Below, piece after piece: positions 30,016-32,358 of a stretch of 32,358 nucleotides of DNA (positions are counted from its first letter, which is position 1; each line of letters starts with the position of its first letter). This stretch comes from Malikia sp. GTDB taxonomy: Bacteria > Pseudomonadota > Gammaproteobacteria > Burkholderiales > Burkholderiaceae_C. The stretch lies in NCBI RefSeq assembly GCF_028687635.1, contig NZ_JAQTZS010000030.1, positions 1-32,358 on the forward strand, in the 5' to 3' direction. The notes under the pieces are model-generated. The model saw nothing but the letters and a program-made list of their open reading frames with translations. It was not told the DNA's origin and searched no databases. The position numbers were made by a program, and so were the translations under genes.

Positions 30016-30459
30016 ATGAAGGCGGTATTGCAGCGCGTCAGCGAAGCGCGCGTGGTGGTCGACGGCGCGGTCGTCGGCGAGATCGGTCAGGGCCTGCTGG
30101 TGCTGCTGTGCGCCGAGCGCGGCGACACCGAGGCGGTGGCGGACAAGTTGCTGGCCAAGCTACTCAAGCTGCGCATCTTCTCCGACGAGGCCGGCAAGAT
30201 GAACCGCAGCCTGCTGGACGTCGGCGGCGGCCTGCTGCTGGTGAGCCAGTTCACGCTGGCGGCCGATACCTCGGGCGGCAACCGGCCCAGCTTCGGCCAG
30301 GCCGCCGCGCCCGACGAGGGCCGCCGGCTCTATGACTATTTCGTCGCCCAGGCCCGCGCCGCACACCCGGTCGTGCAGACCGGCATCTTCGCGGCCGACA
30401 TGAAAGTGCAACTGGTCAACGACGGGCCGGTCACGATCCCAATCCAGATGAGCGCCTGA
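30016..30459 (+). CDS. dtd: D-aminoacyl-tRNA deacylase
   Basis: The product (147 aa) opens with [13 protein letters not shown], has the catalytic [17 protein letters not shown] segment (about 77-93, with the active-site Thr) and the NDGPVT motif (Gly-cisPro gate) near the C-terminus. It removes D-amino acids, classically D-Tyr, wrongly charged onto tRNA; the nearby tyrS fits that link. The start at ATG 30016 follows CGGAG and AAAGG. The next gene starts three bases after its stop. Confidence 0.97.
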   Translation: MKAVLQRVSEARVVVDGAVVGEIGQGLLVLLCAERGDTEAVADKLLAKLLKLRIFSDEAGKMNRSLLDVGGGLLLVSQFTLAADTSGGNRPSFGQAAAPDEGRRLYDYFVAQARAAHPVVQTGIFAADMKVQLVNDGPVTIPIQMSA

Positions 30460-30462
30460 GCC

Positions 30463-31221
30463 ATGGGACAGGACCTATCCCTGGCGGCCTCTGCTGCCTG
30501 TCTGCCGGTCGCTGATGGCAGTCCAGCTTGCTTTGCATCACTGGCTCGATCCGGCCTGAACCTGCACGCGGTGTTCGACCTCGCCGATCTGCCGCCTGGC
30601 TTGCTGGCGACGCTGGGCCTGGACGACAAGGCGCTCGCGCGCTTTCGTCAGCTGATCCTGATCGGTCATCTGGGGCGCGATTTCTGGGACGCGCTGCAGC
30701 GGCGCGGGATGCATGGCGCGCATCCGGTAGACCAGTTCGTGACCGAGCGGGTCGCGGCCTGGATGTCCGATACGCTGCCGGTCCATGAATGGCGTCAGGT
30801 CTTTCCGGGGCCGGCGCCGGTCGGGCTGCAGCGGCTGGGGGCGCTGGCGGGCTGGCATCAGGCCTCGCCGTTCTGGGTCGGTGTCGATGCCGAGTGGGGC
30901 AGCTGGTTTGCCTACCGTGCTGTCTTGCTGGCCGATACCGCGCTACCCGTCACGCCCAGGCGCGAGGCCGGATCGCCCTGCGCCAGTTGCGTGGACCAGC
31001 CTTGCCTCGGCGCCTGTCCGGCCGGTGCGCTGGCGTCCGAGCCGGGCGGCTCCTGGCGGCTGCAGGCCTGCCTGGACTGGCGCAAGCAGCCCGGCTCATC
31101 CTGCCTGGACCGCTGCCTGGCGCGCAATGCCTGTCCGGTGGGCGAGCGCTACCGCTATACCGACGGGCAGATCGCTTACCACTACCTGCACTCGATGCGC
31201 CATATCCGCGAGCATTGTTGA
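30463..31221 (+). CDS. Short QueG-like 4Fe-4S protein
   Basis: The product (252 aa) has an N-terminal region (about 1-165) with a FWVGVDAEWGSWFAYRAVLLAD block, resembling the flavin/cobalamin-binding region of QueG or MMACHC proteins. Two cysteine clusters follow: Cys173-x2-Cys-x4-Cys-x3-Cys-Pro (residues 173-186) and Cys203, 214, 218 and 224-Pro. This is the two-4Fe-4S layout of epoxyqueuosine reductase. It lacks the C-terminal HEAT repeats and is about 100 residues shorter than QueG, so the reaction is unknown. The tRNA context (dtd three bases upstream, probably coupled) is suggestive. No signal peptide is visible. Confidence 0.8.
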   Translation: MGQDLSLAASAACLPVADGSPACFASLARSGLNLHAVFDLADLPPGLLATLGLDDKALARFRQLILIGHLGRDFWDALQRRGMHGAHPVDQFVTERVAAWMSDTLPVHEWRQVFPGPAPVGLQRLGALAGWHQASPFWVGVDAEWGSWFAYRAVLLADTALPVTPRREAGSPCASCVDQPCLGACPAGALASEPGGSWRLQACLDWRKQPGSSCLDRCLARNACPVGERYRYTDGQIAYHYLHSMRHIREHC

Positions 31222-31348
31222 GCCGTCTGGCGCGCCAGTGCCGAGACAGCGCCGAGACAGTGCCGGATTCCTCATGGTGCGGCACAAATCGTTACCCGGC
31301 GCCACCCCGGCCCTGTCGCTCAAGAACGCCCGCGCCGATAATCGACAG

Positions 31349-32358
31349 ATGAACGAATCCTTGAAAAACGCGACCGCCGGTGCCGCCTTCAGCCAGCTGT
31401 CGCTGGCCGCCTCCACCCTGGACAACCTGGGCCAGCTCGGCTACAGCGCGATGACGCCGATCCAGGCCGCCAGCCTGCCGCTGGCGCTGGCGGGGCGCGA
31501 TCTGATCGCCCAGGCCAGCACTGGCAGCGGCAAGACCGCCGCCTTCGGCATCCCGCTGGTCGAGAAGCTCGACCCGGCGCAGTGGCAGGTGCAGGCCTTG
31601 GTGCTGTGCCCGACGCGCGAGCTGGCCGACCAGGTCACGCTGGAGATCCGCCGGCTGGCGCGCGCGCACGGCAACATCAAGGTCGTGACCCTGTGCGGCG
31701 GCGTCGCGCTGCGTGGCCAGACCCTGAGCCTGGAGCATGGCGCCCATGTCGTGGTCGGCACGCCGGGCCGCATCCTGGATCATCTGGAGCGCGGCCACCT
31801 GAGCCTGGCCGCCGTGCGCACCCTGGTGCTCGACGAGGCCGACCGCATGCTGGACATGGGCTTCTTCGACGACATCGCCCAGGTCGCCAAGCTCTGCCCG
31901 GCGGACCGCCAGACGCTGCTGTTCTCGGCCACCTACCCGGAAGGGATCGACCGGCTGGCGGCGCAGTTCATGCGCGCGCCGCAGAACGTCAAGGTGCAGG
32001 CCCAGCATGCGGCCGACAAGATCCGCCAGCATTTCTATGAGGTCAAGCACAGCGAGCGGCTGGCGACGGTGGCGCGGCTGCTGAACCATTTCCGGCCCGA
32101 GTCGACGCTGGCCTTCTGCAACACCAAGCAGCAATGCCGCGACCTGGTCGCGCTGCTGCAGGGCCAGGGCTTCGCGGCGCTGGCGCTCTATGGCGAGCTG
32201 GACCAGCGCGAGCGCGACCAGGTGCTGGTGCAGTTCGCCAACCGCAGCTGCTCGGTGCTGGTGGCGACCGATGTGGCGGCGCGCGGGCTCGACATCGCCC
32301 AGCTCGACGCGGTGATCAACGTCGACTGCACGCCCGACGCCGAGATCCATGTGCACCG
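31349..32358 (+). CDS. dbpA: DEAD-box ATP-dependent RNA helicase DbpA, 3' end outside window
   Basis: The 336 visible residues include the whole first RecA domain and the start of the second. Motifs are the Q motif (MTPIQAASLPLALAGRDL), ASTGSGKT (I), PTRELA (Ia), TPGRILDHLERG (Ib), DEAD (II), SAT (III) and ARGLDIAQ (V). The wording LCPTRELADQV, TLCGGVALRGQ and LDMGFFDDI is characteristic of DbpA, which is guided to 23S rRNA helix 92 by a C-terminal domain not seen here. The ATG at 31349 follows a GATAAT box at 31337-31342, so the leader may be very short. The gene runs off the right edge with no stop. Confidence 0.93.
   Translation, partial: MNESLKNATAGAAFSQLSLAASTLDNLGQLGYSAMTPIQAASLPLALAGRDLIAQASTGSGKTAAFGIPLVEKLDPAQWQVQALVLCPTRELADQVTLEIRRLARAHGNIKVVTLCGGVALRGQTLSLEHGAHVVVGTPGRILDHLERGHLSLAAVRTLVLDEADRMLDMGFFDDIAQVAKLCPADRQTLLFSATYPEGIDRLAAQFMRAPQNVKVQAQHAADKIRQHFYEVKHSERLATVARLLNHFRPESTLAFCNTKQQCRDLVALLQGQGFAALALYGELDQRERDQVLVQFANRSCSVLVATDVAARGLDIAQLDAVINVDCTPDAEIHVH

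Overview
The window is GC-rich chromosomal DNA from a betaproteobacterium of the order Burkholderiales, most like Comamonadaceae or Sphaerotilaceae. The evidence is gene order and protein type: rsmB, DUF4390, ntrY-like and a REC-Fis response regulator; an SAH riboswitch ahead of ahcY, tlyA and metF; and rplM, rpsI, erpA, anmK, M23 peptidase, tyrS and dtd. These runs are typical of that order. Most of the window is core housekeeping sequence. The accessory parts are the left edge and one IS200/IS605-type element near 10.6-11.9 kb.

Left part (1-4.8 kb). A short tail of an incomplete gene, possibly a transposase, enters the window. A minus-strand operon follows in the order PepSY protein, cytochrome b561, OmpR-type regulator, histidine kinase and an apparently 5'-truncated DUF5666 protein. 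It looks like an envelope or redox sensing module. Beside it is a CDF metal-efflux gene with its own promoter and terminator.

Centre left (4.9-10 kb). rsmB, a DUF4390 gene, an NtrY-like kinase and a regulator that has lost the sigma-54 AAA+ domain overlap or nearly touch on the plus strand. tRNA-Phe(GAA) and a terminator follow.

Centre (10-16.3 kb). A hypothetical gene is followed by a TnpB-only element. Its TnpB lacks the canonical RuvC-II glutamate and is translationally coupled to a tiny ribbon-helix-helix protein. Next come a degenerate nucleotidyltransferase-like gene coupled to a TlpA-type thioredoxin, a small conserved-looking gene, tRNA-Pro(CGG), polyprenyl diphosphate synthase and a chemoreceptor.

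Centre right (16.3-23.6 kb). A sigma-70 -10 box leads into an SAH riboswitch and the ahcY-tlyA-metF operon, which clears S-adenosylhomocysteine and regenerates methionine. RlpA-like protein, convergent rlmJ and two tandem near-identical branched-chain-amino-acid-type binding lipoproteins follow.

Right part (23.6-32.4 kb). Back-to-back promoters separate the binding proteins from rplM-rpsI, which has a structured leader. Then come erpA, anmK with an M23 endopeptidase, tyrS, a nitroreductase, dtd, a short QueG-like iron-sulfur protein and the 5' part of a dbpA-like helicase cut by the window end. No CRISPR array, rRNA operon, complete prophage or gene-free stretch above 300 bases was seen.
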